Part shown: in pieces, positions 1-7,617 of the stretch
How positions within the stretch are numbered: the stretch's first letter is position 1
Layout: each line of letters starts with the position of its first letter
Origin: a virus
DNA length: 36,922 nt
Virus record (IMG/VR): IMGVR_UViG_3300028829_004610
Coordinates: 1 to 36,922 of that record
Strand: one strand, 5' to 3'
Made by a program: the position numbers and the translations under genes
The notes under the pieces: generated by a model
What the model saw: only the letters and a program-made list of their open reading frames with translations
Told to the model about the DNA's origin: nothing
Databases searched by the model: none

Positions 1-1
1 C

Positions 2-565
2 GAATTGGAAAAAGAGGAAGTCGCAGAGGAAGCCAAGGATGGCAACATCGAAATGGATTTCGACTCTGCGATCTCCTTTATTCAAAAGGGTGAGTTGACT
101 GACGACCAGAAGCAGTCAGTCCTGGATACTGCCCTTGTGATGTTCGATGCGGCTGATCTTGAGAAAGAGCAGCCAGTGACTGAATCGTTCCCTGAGGAAG
201 CCATGCAACTGCTCAAGTCGATTCATGAATCAATCGAGCAGCGATTACCTGCTGTGGCGGACTCAAAGGAAGAGCCAGTCGAAGAAAAGGCAGCTGATCT
301 AGAGAAAGATCTGGATGACGAGGCCGCTTCGATTGACGACAAAGAAGACAAAACCGACTTCCTGAAGAAAGAAGTGAGCGTCATTGATGATGTTGACCGA
401 CTTCTTCAGGATGCTAAGGAAATAAAGCTAAAAAAACAGAGATCGGAGCAGGAAGCTGCGGTCAACAAGAAGCTTGATGAGATGTCCAGTGTTCTGTCTG
501 GGCTTACTGAGAAGTTTACAGAAACCCAGCGCAGACTAGCCCGCGAGTGCGGCATTGATGCGTAA
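2..565 (+). CDS. Putative capsid scaffold or prohead protease C-terminal part (5' truncated)
   Basis: The frame is open to the left edge, so this is the C-terminal part (about 188 codons) of a larger protein. It is very rich in Glu, Asp and Lys with few hydrophobic stretches. The last 60 residues are predicted by eye to be helical coiled coil (KLDEMSSVLSGLTEKF and following). It lies directly before the major capsid gene with a 27-bp gap. In HK97-type phages that slot holds the scaffold or a protease-scaffold fusion, whose scaffold part is typically acidic and helical. No protease motif is visible in the part present. The role rests on position and composition, not on a recognised domain. Confidence 0.5.
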   Translation, partial: ELEKEEVAEEAKDGNIEMDFDSAISFIQKGELTDDQKQSVLDTALVMFDAADLEKEQPVTESFPEEAMQLLKSIHESIEQRLPAVADSKEEPVEEKAADLEKDLDDEAASIDDKEDKTDFLKKEVSVIDDVDRLLQDAKEIKLKKQRSEQEAAVNKKLDEMSSVLSGLTEKFTETQRRLARECGIDA

Positions 566-592
566 CTTTTGTTAACCTGGAAAGGGATTTCC

Positions 593-2014
593 ATGTCCGA
601 TGAACTGAAGAATGAAGTTACGGCCGATGCCAAGGATCAGGCGTCTGCTATCGTTGAAACCCTCGATACCATGAACGGTGCTATCGAAAAGCTCGCCAAG
701 AGCCAGGAAGACCTGGACAGTAAGATCGAGCAGAATGCAAAAGTCGTTCCTGCCTGGTTGCAGAGCGCTCCGAATGTCGCCGTTGGTGAGCGTGCCGGCA
801 CTAGCCGTCCGTTCTCCTTCTCTCGATTGGCTGTTGGTCTTGCGAAACAGGCTGCAAAAGATGAAAGCTGGCGTGAAGACGCTAAGCTGGAAATGCAGTT
901 TTCACAAGCTCTCGGCAATCAGCTCGGCTTCGGCATGGGGCGTGTTGCGGTGCCTATCGGTGCTGAATACATGTCCGACGAGCTGGGTCTGACTGATCTC
1001 CGCAAGGAGTGGACTGACATGGATAAGAACCTGGAAGGGTTCGATCCAGAAGAAATGCGGTGGATGGCTGACAAGCTGGACTTGAATAAGAGTATGTCGT
1101 TCCGAACTCACACTTCGGGCGGAACTCTGGTTGATTTCCCTGAGCAGGGCGAACTGATCGACCTGCTTCGAGCAAGCTCTGTCTTTGGGCAGATCAGCGG
1201 CATTTCGAACGTCCAGCTTCCGCAGCAGGGTGCAATTCGCTATCCGCGAGTTACGTCTGGTGTGACGGTCGCTTCTTACGCTGAAGTTGAAACCACTTCG
1301 GAATCAACTCCAGGCACTGACGAAGTGACTCTGGAAGCCAAGAAGTACGCTGGCCTCGTCAAAATGAGCGAAGAGTTCATGAAGTTCGCAACCAGCGTTT
1401 CGGCTGATGCGTTCATTCGCGGAGAAATGACTCAGGATATCAACCTTCAGGTTGACTCTGATATTGTCAGTGGTGGTGGTGGTAAAGAGATTCAAGGTCT
1501 CATTAACTACTCTGGCATCACGACTCACGAAGCATCTACTACTGGTACGAATGGCGATACGCTTGAGCCAGCGGACATTGATGTCCTGCTTGCTAAAATG
1601 GCTGACGCAAATGCTCCAGTCGACCGCGGAGTGTTCATCGCTCTCCGTAATCGCCTCTGGGCCAGCGTTAAGCACCGAGAAGACTCGAATGGTCGTCCGA
1701 AGTTCCAGGCAGCTGCCCAGGCTTATGGCGGCGGTCGGGTTCAGAAGGTCATGAGCGGCGAGCCGGTCTACACGAGCACGAATATCCCGAACACTCGAGC
1801 TAAGGCTTCAGGTACTGACCTGACCATGGTTCTGGCGGGCGTTTCGAGCGAACTGTACCTCGGCCGTGCTGGTGCGATGGAAATCATGATGACGAACTCT
1901 GACGGCTCTGACTTCCAGACCGGCAAGTTCACTCTTCGTGGCGTCCACTACGTCGATGCTGCTCCGAAGCACGAAGCCAGCTTTGGTCTGATTGACCAGT
2001 TGCTGCAGTCGTAA
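593..2014 (+). CDS. Major capsid protein, HK97 fold
   Basis: The 473-residue product forms the icosahedral shell of the head. Residues about 1-60 are helical and charged (delta-domain-like). From about residue 170 the sequence follows the HK97 capsid family (Phage_capsid): a TSGGTLVDFPEQGELIDLLR segment, then an Arg/Pro strand (IRYPRVTSGVTVASYAEVE), then KKYAGLVKMSEEFM and a C-terminal FTLRGVHYVDAAPKHEAS. I chose ATG 593 because GGAAAGGGA precedes it at good spacing; an earlier TTG at 569 lacks a ribosome site. A strong terminator follows at once, which fits a highly expressed structural gene. The N-terminal extension is longer than a typical mature capsid protein and may be removed during maturation (inference). 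Confidence 0.9.
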   Translation: MSDELKNEVTADAKDQASAIVETLDTMNGAIEKLAKSQEDLDSKIEQNAKVVPAWLQSAPNVAVGERAGTSRPFSFSRLAVGLAKQAAKDESWREDAKLEMQFSQALGNQLGFGMGRVAVPIGAEYMSDELGLTDLRKEWTDMDKNLEGFDPEEMRWMADKLDLNKSMSFRTHTSGGTLVDFPEQGELIDLLRASSVFGQISGISNVQLPQQGAIRYPRVTSGVTVASYAEVETTSESTPGTDEVTLEAKKYAGLVKMSEEFMKFATSVSADAFIRGEMTQDINLQVDSDIVSGGGGKEIQGLINYSGITTHEASTTGTNGDTLEPADIDVLLAKMADANAPVDRGVFIALRNRLWASVKHREDSNGRPKFQAAAQAYGGGRVQKVMSGEPVYTSTNIPNTRAKASGTDLTMVLAGVSSELYLGRAGAMEIMMTNSDGSDFQTGKFTLRGVHYVDAAPKHEASFGLIDQLLQS

Positions 2015-2028
2015 GTTAAGTAGCTAAC

Positions 2029-2060
2029 GGGACGCCTCGACTTCCGGGGCGTCCCCTTTC
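2029..2060 (+). terminator. Rho-independent terminator after the capsid gene
   Basis: An 8-bp perfect stem, GGGACGCC paired with GGCGTCCC, encloses an 11-base loop and is followed by CTTTC. It begins 15 bases after the capsid stop codon and would end the capsid mRNA or reduce read-through into the next gene. Confidence 0.75.
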
Positions 2061-2089
2061 TAAGAATCCCAGGGAAGGGAAAAGGCAGA

Positions 2090-2542
2090 ATGGCAAAGGC
2101 CAAGGAAGACAAAGAGACGGTCGCTCTTGCGGTGGAAGATATTAAGCCGTTGGAGTACGTCGAACCTGACAAATTCTACTACCTCGACTTGCAGTTCGGG
2201 CAGGAAGCGTCCTGGCGAACGTGGGGCGGAAAGCCTCGGCGAGTGGAGAACAGGCCCGGTGGCGGCTTTGATCACATTCACGACCCTAAGGTTGAGCGAG
2301 GGCTCGGTCCTTTCTGTGGTGATATTGTGAACGGACGGATCTCCAGTCACAACGATTGGATCAAACGCCACCGAGCACGCAAAGAAAAAGACTTTCGGGG
2401 TCAGCTTGATCGTCAGATCATCGTCCTGAAAGCAGAAGAAACAAATGACATCCCCAGAGAGTCTCGAGCTCAGTCGGGGATGGTGCCGATCGGAATGATC
2501 CAGTCGGTGGTTAAAGACCAGTTGGAAGCCCTTACGGGTTAA
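2090..2542 (+). CDS. Unknown protein in the head module
   Basis: This is a 150-residue soluble protein between the capsid gene and the connector genes. GGGAAGGG lies about 15 bases before the ATG. The sequence starts with a Lys/Glu tail, then has an aromatic and Arg-rich middle (FYYLDLQFGQEASWRTWGG) and a DHIHD motif near residue 60. No transmembrane segment or signal peptide is present. I do not recognise the family. Its place next to the capsid gene suggests a head accessory or decoration-related role, which is inference only. Confidence 0.7.
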   Translation: MAKAKEDKETVALAVEDIKPLEYVEPDKFYYLDLQFGQEASWRTWGGKPRRVENRPGGGFDHIHDPKVERGLGPFCGDIVNGRISSHNDWIKRHRARKEKDFRGQLDRQIIVLKAEETNDIPRESRAQSGMVPIGMIQSVVKDQLEALTG

Positions 2543-2559
2543 ACTAAAGGAACAGTCGC

Positions 2560-2964
2560 ATGCCTATCATGCCGGATCTCGCTAACAAACTAACTACGGT
2601 GCAGGGGATTGCCTCTTCTGCCCCAACGGCCAGCACAAATGGTACTGGTGCAAGCTTTGCTGATCACGAAGTCGGCCTGAGCGTTGTGTGTAATGTCGGT
2701 GCTGTCACCGGTACGACTCCAACCTGCACGGTCGCCCTTGAGCAGTCGAGCAACGACAACACTGCTGATGCCAGCGGTGCAGCTGATGCGTATTCTGCAA
2801 TCACCGGAGCAAGTACTGCTCTGACTGACTCGAATGCGAACAGCATCGTGAAGTTCATGTGCTACAATCACAACGAGAAATACATTCGTGTTGCTCTCAC
2901 GATCGGCGGAACGAACCCAACGTTCAATCTGGGTGTTACGGTTTCTGCCAACAAGAAGTCCTAA
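2560..2964 (+). CDS. Small Thr/Ser/Ala-rich structural protein
   Basis: The 134-residue protein is rich in Thr, Ser, Ala and Asn with alternating beta-strand-like segments and almost no charge in its first two thirds (for example VSLQ-like strands around GLSVVCNVGAVTG). AAGGAAC precedes the ATG at 2560. Such compact beta-rich proteins between the capsid and connector genes are often capsid decoration or minor head proteins. I infer that role from composition and place. A terminator follows, so it ends the capsid-proximal transcription unit. Confidence 0.7.
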   Translation: MPIMPDLANKLTTVQGIASSAPTASTNGTGASFADHEVGLSVVCNVGAVTGTTPTCTVALEQSSNDNTADASGAADAYSAITGASTALTDSNANSIVKFMCYNHNEKYIRVALTIGGTNPTFNLGVTVSANKKS

Positions 2965-2994
2965 GTTGACGACATTCAATTAAGCCTTCCCTGG

Positions 2995-3034
2995 AGCGGC
3001 TGGTTTCGGTTTCGGCTGATGCCGGTCGCTTTTT
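2995..3034 (+). terminator. Rho-independent terminator
   Basis: AGCGGCTGG (2995-3003) pairs with CCGGTCGCT (3022-3030) over 9 bp with two G-U pairs, followed by TTTT. It lies 31 bases after the stop at 2964 and just before the connector gene. Confidence 0.6.
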
Positions 3035-3050
3035 GGTTTGGGGTTACGAT

Positions 3051-3755
3051 ATGGCTCTCACTGACATTGTCGCGTTGTCGGATATTGAAACTGAGCTCGG
3101 GGGCGGTCTTTCCGTTGCCGATTCAGCTCTGCTTGATCTTATCCGCTTGCGTACCGAGGCTCTCGTCAGGACGTACGTGAGGTGGAATATCACCACAGCG
3201 ACATACACTCATTACTTGCCAGCTCACAGCCCCACAGGTCAAAGACTTCAGTTGCCTCAGCCGTTTGTTACTTCGGTCACTTCGGTTCACGAGGATCGCC
3301 AGTCTCGAGGCGGCCAGCAGTCGGGCGACTTTGATAGCTCTGACGAGCTTGTTGTCGGGACAGACTTCTGGATTGATTACGATGCCACTGACTATTCACG
3401 AGAAGGCATTCTGTACCGGTACGGGTGGGAATGGCCTCGTATCCCTCGATCAGTGAAGGTGATTTACGTTTCGGGGTTTGATCCCACCGCTCTCGCTAAC
3501 GAGTTCCTGTACGTTCAGGATGCGGTCATTAACGAGACGATCAATCGTTTTCACTTCCGGAAGCAGAACCAGGGAGCAACCGGAATTGCCGGAACAGTCA
3601 AGAGGGAGAAGCTGAAAGACTACGAGATTGAATACGACACGAGCAGTAGTGTGTCGGTCGGAAATAGTGCCTCGAAAGCGACTGGCCAGTCTGGTCTTTC
3701 TGATCTCGCTAAGGGCTCTCTAGATCCGATCATGTTCATGGGGAGAATGCTTTAA
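3051..3755 (+). CDS. Head-tail connector protein (HK97 gp6 / SPP1 gp15-like adaptor)
   Basis: The 234-residue protein probably forms the adaptor ring under the portal. The N-terminal half is helical and begins with a short segment (MALTDIVALSDIETELG) like the start of phage gp6-like connector proteins, which open with a helix that addresses DNA packaging junctions. The middle carries a hairpin-like region (LPAHSPTGQRLQLPQPFVTSV) seen in longer gp6-like proteins that resemble a substrate-hydration loop. I chose ATG 3051 over the in-frame TTG at 3033 because it is the first strong start codon. The gene overlaps the next one by a single base (TAATG), indicating coupling within the neck operon. 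Confidence 0.75.
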   Translation: MALTDIVALSDIETELGGGLSVADSALLDLIRLRTEALVRTYVRWNITTATYTHYLPAHSPTGQRLQLPQPFVTSVTSVHEDRQSRGGQQSGDFDSSDELVVGTDFWIDYDATDYSREGILYRYGWEWPRIPRSVKVIYVSGFDPTALANEFLYVQDAVINETINRFHFRKQNQGATGIAGTVKREKLKDYEIEYDTSSSVSVGNSASKATGQSGLSDLAKGSLDPIMFMGRML

Positions 3756-4129
3756 TGTCAATCTCCGCAATGTGCGACCGATTCACTGCGACGCTTAAAC
3801 GACAGGGAAACACTACATCTGATTATGGAGATAAGGTGCTTGCCTTCTCCACTGCAAACCGCACGAGCGACGGCGTTCCAACGTCAGTCCGGTGCGACAT
3901 GCAGACTAATTCAAGCGAAGAAAAGGCTGAGTACGGAATAAAAGAAACCGACATGTCCTGGTGCATGTACTCTGCGTCCGATCCTGAACTGGTCACTGAA
4001 GATCAGGTCGAGTGGACAGACAGCGGAAGCGTTGCCCGGGTCTGTAGAATAATTGAGCCATCTTTTGATATGGCGGGAAGAGGTACGATATGGCGGACAG
4101 TAGTCGCGGAAACAAAGACCGAGTCGTAA
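3755..4129 (+). CDS. Head closure / head-tail joining protein
   Basis: The 124-residue protein starts MCDRFTATLKRQG-like after a short leader and has alternating beta strands with VRCDMQ and TEDQVEWTDSGSVARVCRI. This pattern and length fit the SPP1 gp16 / HK97 gp7 stopper family, which closes the head exit channel and joins it to the tail. Its position directly after the connector gene and overlap with it (TAATG) agree. Assigned from length, strand pattern and gene order, since these families diverge strongly. Confidence 0.65.
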   Translation: MSISAMCDRFTATLKRQGNTTSDYGDKVLAFSTANRTSDGVPTSVRCDMQTNSSEEKAEYGIKETDMSWCMYSASDPELVTEDQVEWTDSGSVARVCRIIEPSFDMAGRGTIWRTVVAETKTES

Positions 4130-4392
4130 AGAAGACTCCGAAAGAAGATACAATTGTTGCTGCCAGCGGAGACGACACTGTCTCTGTTGGGGCTGACGTT
4201 ACGTTTGCTCCTTCCAAGGTTCATCCAAAGGTTCAGGAGACCGTTGATAATGCAATGGTTGACGGAATCGTCAAGGTGAAGTCGAAGGCGAACTACGACG
4301 CGGTCAAGGCGTCCTTGAAAAGCTACAATCCAAAAAGGCTTAGTGTTGTGCATAAGCCAGGTCTCGGCCATCACTCGATTGCCGTCAGATGA
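4090..4392 (+). CDS. Small unknown protein of the neck region
   Basis: The 100-residue, Lys- and Val-rich protein has no membrane segment. GGGAAGAGG lies upstream of the ATG. The first 40 bases overlap the end of the head closure gene, and the last four bases (ATGA) overlap the next gene, so translation is likely coupled. The N-terminal 30 residues are charged and probably disordered; the rest may be a small alpha/beta domain. No family recognised. Confidence 0.6.
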   Translation: MADSSRGNKDRVVKKTPKEDTIVAASGDDTVSVGADVTFAPSKVHPKVQETVDNAMVDGIVKVKSKANYDAVKASLKSYNPKRLSVVHKPGLGHHSIAVR

Positions 4393-4700
4393 AGATAATC
4401 CTCAATGTTCTTGATGACTTTGTTGAAGAGATCAAAGACTCTGTGGAGCAAGGCTCTGAGCCTGTCGTGCGTTACCTCGTCGACATTGACGACGCGTACG
4501 ACGATGGACGCCTTGTTCTGTTTTTGGCTTCATATTTAGCTGAAGACCAGTTGATATGTGAGCTTGAGTTACCCTGCGGAAAGAACCTCAACGAGAGATA
4601 TAAGCAGGGCTCAGATAACGCAGAAGAATCTAGAGCTAAACTGGAGTCCGAACTGAAAGAGATGGGATTGAAGCTCAAGAAGGGTAGATACGAGGAATAG
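4389..4700 (+). CDS. Small acidic unknown protein of the neck region
   Basis: The 103-residue acidic protein starts with MKIILNVLDDF and ends with a charged helix (EESRAKLESELKEMGLKLKK). The start overlaps the previous gene by ATGA, and the stop lies one base before the next ATG, so it is part of the neck operon. No domain recognised. The location between head closure and gp10-like genes is usual for neck or assembly proteins. Confidence 0.65.
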   Translation: MKIILNVLDDFVEEIKDSVEQGSEPVVRYLVDIDDAYDDGRLVLFLASYLAEDQLICELELPCGKNLNERYKQGSDNAEESRAKLESELKEMGLKLKKGRYEE

Positions 4701-4701
4701 A

Positions 4702-5352
4702 ATGTTTGTTAAGCCTTTCGTCAAGAGTGCCCTTAAGGGGTTTATGAAGCAGATCGATAACATTATCGATCGCCGCTCCACTGCTGTTGCGAAAAAGCTA
4801 CAGGGTCGCATCCGGGCTAAGTTCTCTCGTCCAAGTCGCCAGGGAAATGCGAGTCGACCGGGAACCTACCCTAAATACATTAACAAACATGCTGTGAATT
4901 CAATTCGAGTCCGTAAGGTAGTGGGTAAGAACTCAATTGAGGTGGTCACTGTTGGTCCTCGAAAGCGCCGATTGGCAATGCTTTCAGAAGACGTGACGAT
5001 CGCCCCGAAGAGCAAAGCACTCGCTATTCCGATCTCGTGGGCCGCCAAGAAGCACTCTTCCAATGGAAAAGGGCCAAGAACCTTCAAGCCGAGTGGTAAG
5101 GAAATGAAGGTTATTGTCATTGGTAAGGGGTCAAAGAGGCGGGCGTTTCTGGGGATTGAGCGAGAAAGCGGCTCTAAGACTGGAATGAGGCACTCACTTC
5201 ATTATTTACTGAGTCGTAAGCCGATTCGGCGTAAGGCTCGTCGTGGAATCCAGGATGCGTTCGACGCGGAAGCTAACTGGGTTGCGAAACTAATCACAGA
5301 ACCAATCGCTGTTCCCGGAGCCGGTGGCTACGGGGTTGGCGGGTCAGGATAA
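4702..5352 (+). CDS. HK97 gp10-like tail/neck component
   Basis: The 216-residue, very basic protein is the likely HK97 gp10-type protein, which joins the tail to the neck or completes the tail. The N-terminal helix (FMKQIDNIIDRRSTAVAKKLQGRIR) followed by SRPGTYPKYI is reminiscent of the gp10 family, where a helix precedes a Pro-containing strand. Length is somewhat above the usual 130-170 residues because of the Gly-rich C-terminal tail (GAGGYGVGGSG). It sits exactly where gp10 is expected, between the head closure protein and the tail terminator. Confidence 0.6.
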   Translation: MFVKPFVKSALKGFMKQIDNIIDRRSTAVAKKLQGRIRAKFSRPSRQGNASRPGTYPKYINKHAVNSIRVRKVVGKNSIEVVTVGPRKRRLAMLSEDVTIAPKSKALAIPISWAAKKHSSNGKGPRTFKPSGKEMKVIVIGKGSKRRAFLGIERESGSKTGMRHSLHYLLSRKPIRRKARRGIQDAFDAEANWVAKLITEPIAVPGAGGYGVGGSG

Positions 5353-5363
5353 GGCAGTGAAAA

Positions 5364-5801
5364 ATGAGCGTTACAGCTGCCATCTTAAACAGGTGGAACG
5401 ATGCGAGCTTAGACTCGTCCATTTGTAATCTTTTCAGGGCTCATCCCAGTAATAATGCGTACGGCTCAACTCCTGAGGGTAATGAGCTTCCGCGGGCCCA
5501 GTTTATGGTCGAGGGAGACATTCCTGTTGAGCATACGGTCGGGAAGACTCTTCGCGAGATCATGGTGACTTTCGAGGTGTGGCATTCGGATCCGGCCGCA
5601 CTTGAAACCGCACTGGACTTGATAGAAACAAAATACGATAACTCAGAGCGGGCAGGGACCGATCCTTTGTCCGCTGCTAACGGAAGTGTAATCCGCGTCC
5701 AGTACTCAGGAAGAGAATCTGGGCCGGTGAACGAAAATGTATTCCTTGGCTCTGTCGAGTTCGAGGTAGAGTGGCAGAAAGACAATAGTGTCCCAGCATA
5801 A
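5364..5801 (+). CDS. Tail terminator / tail completion protein
   Basis: The 145-residue protein has the alpha-beta pattern of the tail terminator family (lambda gpU / SPP1 gp17-like): an N-terminal helix (MSVTAAILNRWNDAS), strands through FMVEGDIPVEHTV, then an IMVTFEVWH strand and a helix (DPAALETALDLIETKY). It lies directly before the putative tail tube gene. The terminator caps the growing tube and attaches to the neck. Family assignment is by topology and order, not by a diagnostic motif. Confidence 0.6.
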   Translation: MSVTAAILNRWNDASLDSSICNLFRAHPSNNAYGSTPEGNELPRAQFMVEGDIPVEHTVGKTLREIMVTFEVWHSDPAALETALDLIETKYDNSERAGTDPLSAANGSVIRVQYSGRESGPVNENVFLGSVEFEVEWQKDNSVPA

Positions 5802-5812
5802 AGGAATATGCA

Positions 5813-6199
5813 ATGGCAGCTGTTTCAGGATTAAATGGATACGTTACTGTCGGCAGCTGTACGGTTGCCTGTTTGACGGACTGTGACCTCACTTACGGTT
5901 CACCAAACGAAGAGTTCTTCTGTGTGAGTGGTGCCGGCTCTAGTAACACTATTGCTACGGCTAAGCGAGGATCAGGCACAATGAACCTGGTGCTTGACGA
6001 CGCGGCCTTGTTTACAAGCGTTGCAGAGTCGGGCGAGCTGGTTGCAGTGGTCTTCTACTCGAAGACTGGCGGCGACTCAGCATCCGGAAACGCTCGAATT
6101 GGGCAGATTCAAACCACGTTCAATCTGGAAGGGACAGTGGAGCGGGTTACTGTTCCATTCATGACTGACGGGGTGTGGACTGGTACTCTCGTGACATAA
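5813..6199 (+). CDS. Major tail tube protein (putative)
   Basis: The 128-residue beta-rich protein starts MAAVSGLNGYVTVG, like many tail tube proteins that begin with a short strand followed by a conserved Gly. The end carries TVERVTVPFMTDGVWTG, like the paired strands of the tube fold. It is short for a tube protein (usually 140-250 residues) but is correctly placed, after the tail terminator and before the chaperone and tape measure genes, and is followed by a strong terminator as highly expressed tube genes often are. Confidence 0.6.
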   Translation: MAAVSGLNGYVTVGSCTVACLTDCDLTYGSPNEEFFCVSGAGSSNTIATAKRGSGTMNLVLDDAALFTSVAESGELVAVVFYSKTGGDSASGNARIGQIQTTFNLEGTVERVTVPFMTDGVWTGTLVT

Positions 6200-6210
6200 G
6201 ACAAAAACGC

Positions 6211-6258
6211 AACACGAAAGCGGGGTACGTTCAATCGTGCCCCGCTTTTTTTCGTGTT
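6211..6258 (+). terminator. Strong Rho-independent terminator after the tail tube gene
   Basis: GCGGGG plus TACG pairs with CGTG plus CCCCGC around a 6-base loop, followed by TTTTTTT. The stem can extend further through AACACGAAA and TTTCGTGTT, so it can act in both directions. It lies just after the tail tube stop. Confidence 0.85.
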
Positions 6259-6283
6259 GACCTGTGGTCCGCTTTTGTAATCA
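6257..6283 (+). promoter_or_regulatory. Weak candidate promoter upstream of 6307
   Basis: TTGACC (6257-6262) and TAATCA (6278-6283) are separated by 15 bases, which is shorter than ideal. It follows a strong terminator, so a new start of transcription would be expected here. Low confidence because of spacing. Confidence 0.25.
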
Positions 6284-6306
6284 TGTCTCTGGGAAGGGAG
6301 AAATGA

Positions 6307-7068
6307 ATGAGCGGATTAGCAGTTCTCTGCAATTCAGGGCCGGTAATTCAAATCGAAGGCGTCTCGTATCAACTCAAGGGGCGCACTCTGCGTCACCTCG
6401 GCGAGGCTGAGGCTCAGATAATGTCGATGAGAGGAGACGTCTTCTCCTATTTACGACAGTCGGTTCATGGCCAGACTAAGGATGATGCGATCAAGATCAT
6501 AGAGGGGACCCTGAAGAAGATCAGGTTCCGGTGGATTGGATGCAATGGAGAGGATATCCATCGCTTCTATTCAACACTCGAGGGGCGTGCTTACTCCTTC
6601 TGGCAGTCCATTCGTCATTGTGGGTTAGGCATAGACGAATCAAGAGAGCTGTACCTTCGACAGGCTGACCGAGACAGCGAATGGGAATCAAATATCAAGT
6701 TCTCGATCGAATTAGCAACTGGCGAAGCTGACGTGTGTCGCTTGTACAAGATCTGTGGGCTGACAAGACAGGACTCCACTCGCTCGGATAGCTACTTAAT
6801 CACAAAGAGGGGCTTATTCTCTACCTTATTCAGGGAACCATTTGGCTACACGGCCGAGCAAGTTGCCGACATGACTCTTGGCCAGGTGTCGCTAATCATT
6901 GGAGATAGCGAGAAAGCGGCACACGATATCGACGAAGAGAAGAATCTGGAGACGAGGCCTAATAACCCAGGCGTTCGTCGCATGAAGAACACCTACAAGA
7001 AGCCATACCACGAAATGGCCGTTAACCTAGTCAATGGATACTCCTTGACGAGCGGCCTTATCAGCTAA
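6307..7068 (+). CDS. Unknown protein before the tape measure gene (possible tail assembly protein)
   Basis: The 253-residue protein has no membrane segment. Its first 40 residues look like a short beta unit (VIQIEGVSYQLKGRTLRHLG); the rest is mostly helical. I chose ATG 6307, preceded by GGGAAGGGAG; a nearer ATG at 6303 is out of frame. The gene lies between the tail tube and the tape measure genes, the usual place of tail assembly chaperones, but the length exceeds the usual size and no slippery overlap with the next gene exists. The role is inference from place. Confidence 0.6.
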   Translation: MSGLAVLCNSGPVIQIEGVSYQLKGRTLRHLGEAEAQIMSMRGDVFSYLRQSVHGQTKDDAIKIIEGTLKKIRFRWIGCNGEDIHRFYSTLEGRAYSFWQSIRHCGLGIDESRELYLRQADRDSEWESNIKFSIELATGEADVCRLYKICGLTRQDSTRSDSYLITKRGLFSTLFREPFGYTAEQVADMTLGQVSLIIGDSEKAAHDIDEEKNLETRPNNPGVRRMKNTYKKPYHEMAVNLVNGYSLTSGLIS

Positions 7069-7078
7069 AGGGAAGATC

Positions 7079-7606
7079 ATGGAAGATTTTGTAACTGTAA
7101 AGATCATGGATGATGATGTTAAGTTTGGCTTCATCGGCCGGCGTTTTCGCCTTGCATGCGTTGATTTCATCCGAAACCATCGACACGTGGCGTTCAAGAA
7201 TGCCATTTCCGACCTGCCAATGGATCCGGTGTCGATCTCCACGCAGGTCAGCTCTGCGATCGACGCGTATATGTCTGGCGTGATCGTGAGTGACGAGGAT
7301 GTGAACCAATGGCTGCTTACGCCCGAGGGTTTCTACTACGCTTTTGAGTCTTCCTTGAAGTCTGAGAAGAGCGACATCGACAAGGAAAAGGTGGAAAAAC
7401 TGCACGATCGCCTTGATGACGAGGGCATGGCTGCTCTTCGCGACTATTGGGGTCCCTCTTTGCACGGAAGCCGATACAATGACATCATCGAAGCAGTCAA
7501 GAAAAGCACTGTAGCAGATATTCACCGGGCTCTAAATTCGGACAAAGAGTCTGTTGATGCATATCTTGGTTGGCTGGATAAGCAGGAAAGCAAGAACGAC
7601 AGCTAA
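7079..7606 (+). CDS. Unknown protein before the tape measure gene (possible second chaperone)
   Basis: The 175-residue, mainly helical acidic protein starts 11 bases after the previous gene and ends 11 bases before the tape measure gene, with AAAGGGAAGATC as ribosome site. It contains ALRDYWGPSLHG and a C-terminal helix ending in Lys and Glu. Two such genes between tube and tape measure genes resemble the paired tail assembly chaperones, though here they are separate and not joined by a frameshift. Family not recognised. Confidence 0.6.
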   Translation: MEDFVTVKIMDDDVKFGFIGRRFRLACVDFIRNHRHVAFKNAISDLPMDPVSISTQVSSAIDAYMSGVIVSDEDVNQWLLTPEGFYYAFESSLKSEKSDIDKEKVEKLHDRLDDEGMAALRDYWGPSLHGSRYNDIIEAVKKSTVADIHRALNSDKESVDAYLGWLDKQESKNDS

Positions 7607-7617
7607 AGGACTAGCTC

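Noticed and set aside
1304-1675. Minus-strand frame inside the capsid gene
   Set aside because: It lies opposite the conserved capsid sequence, and its peptide has no recognisable pattern.
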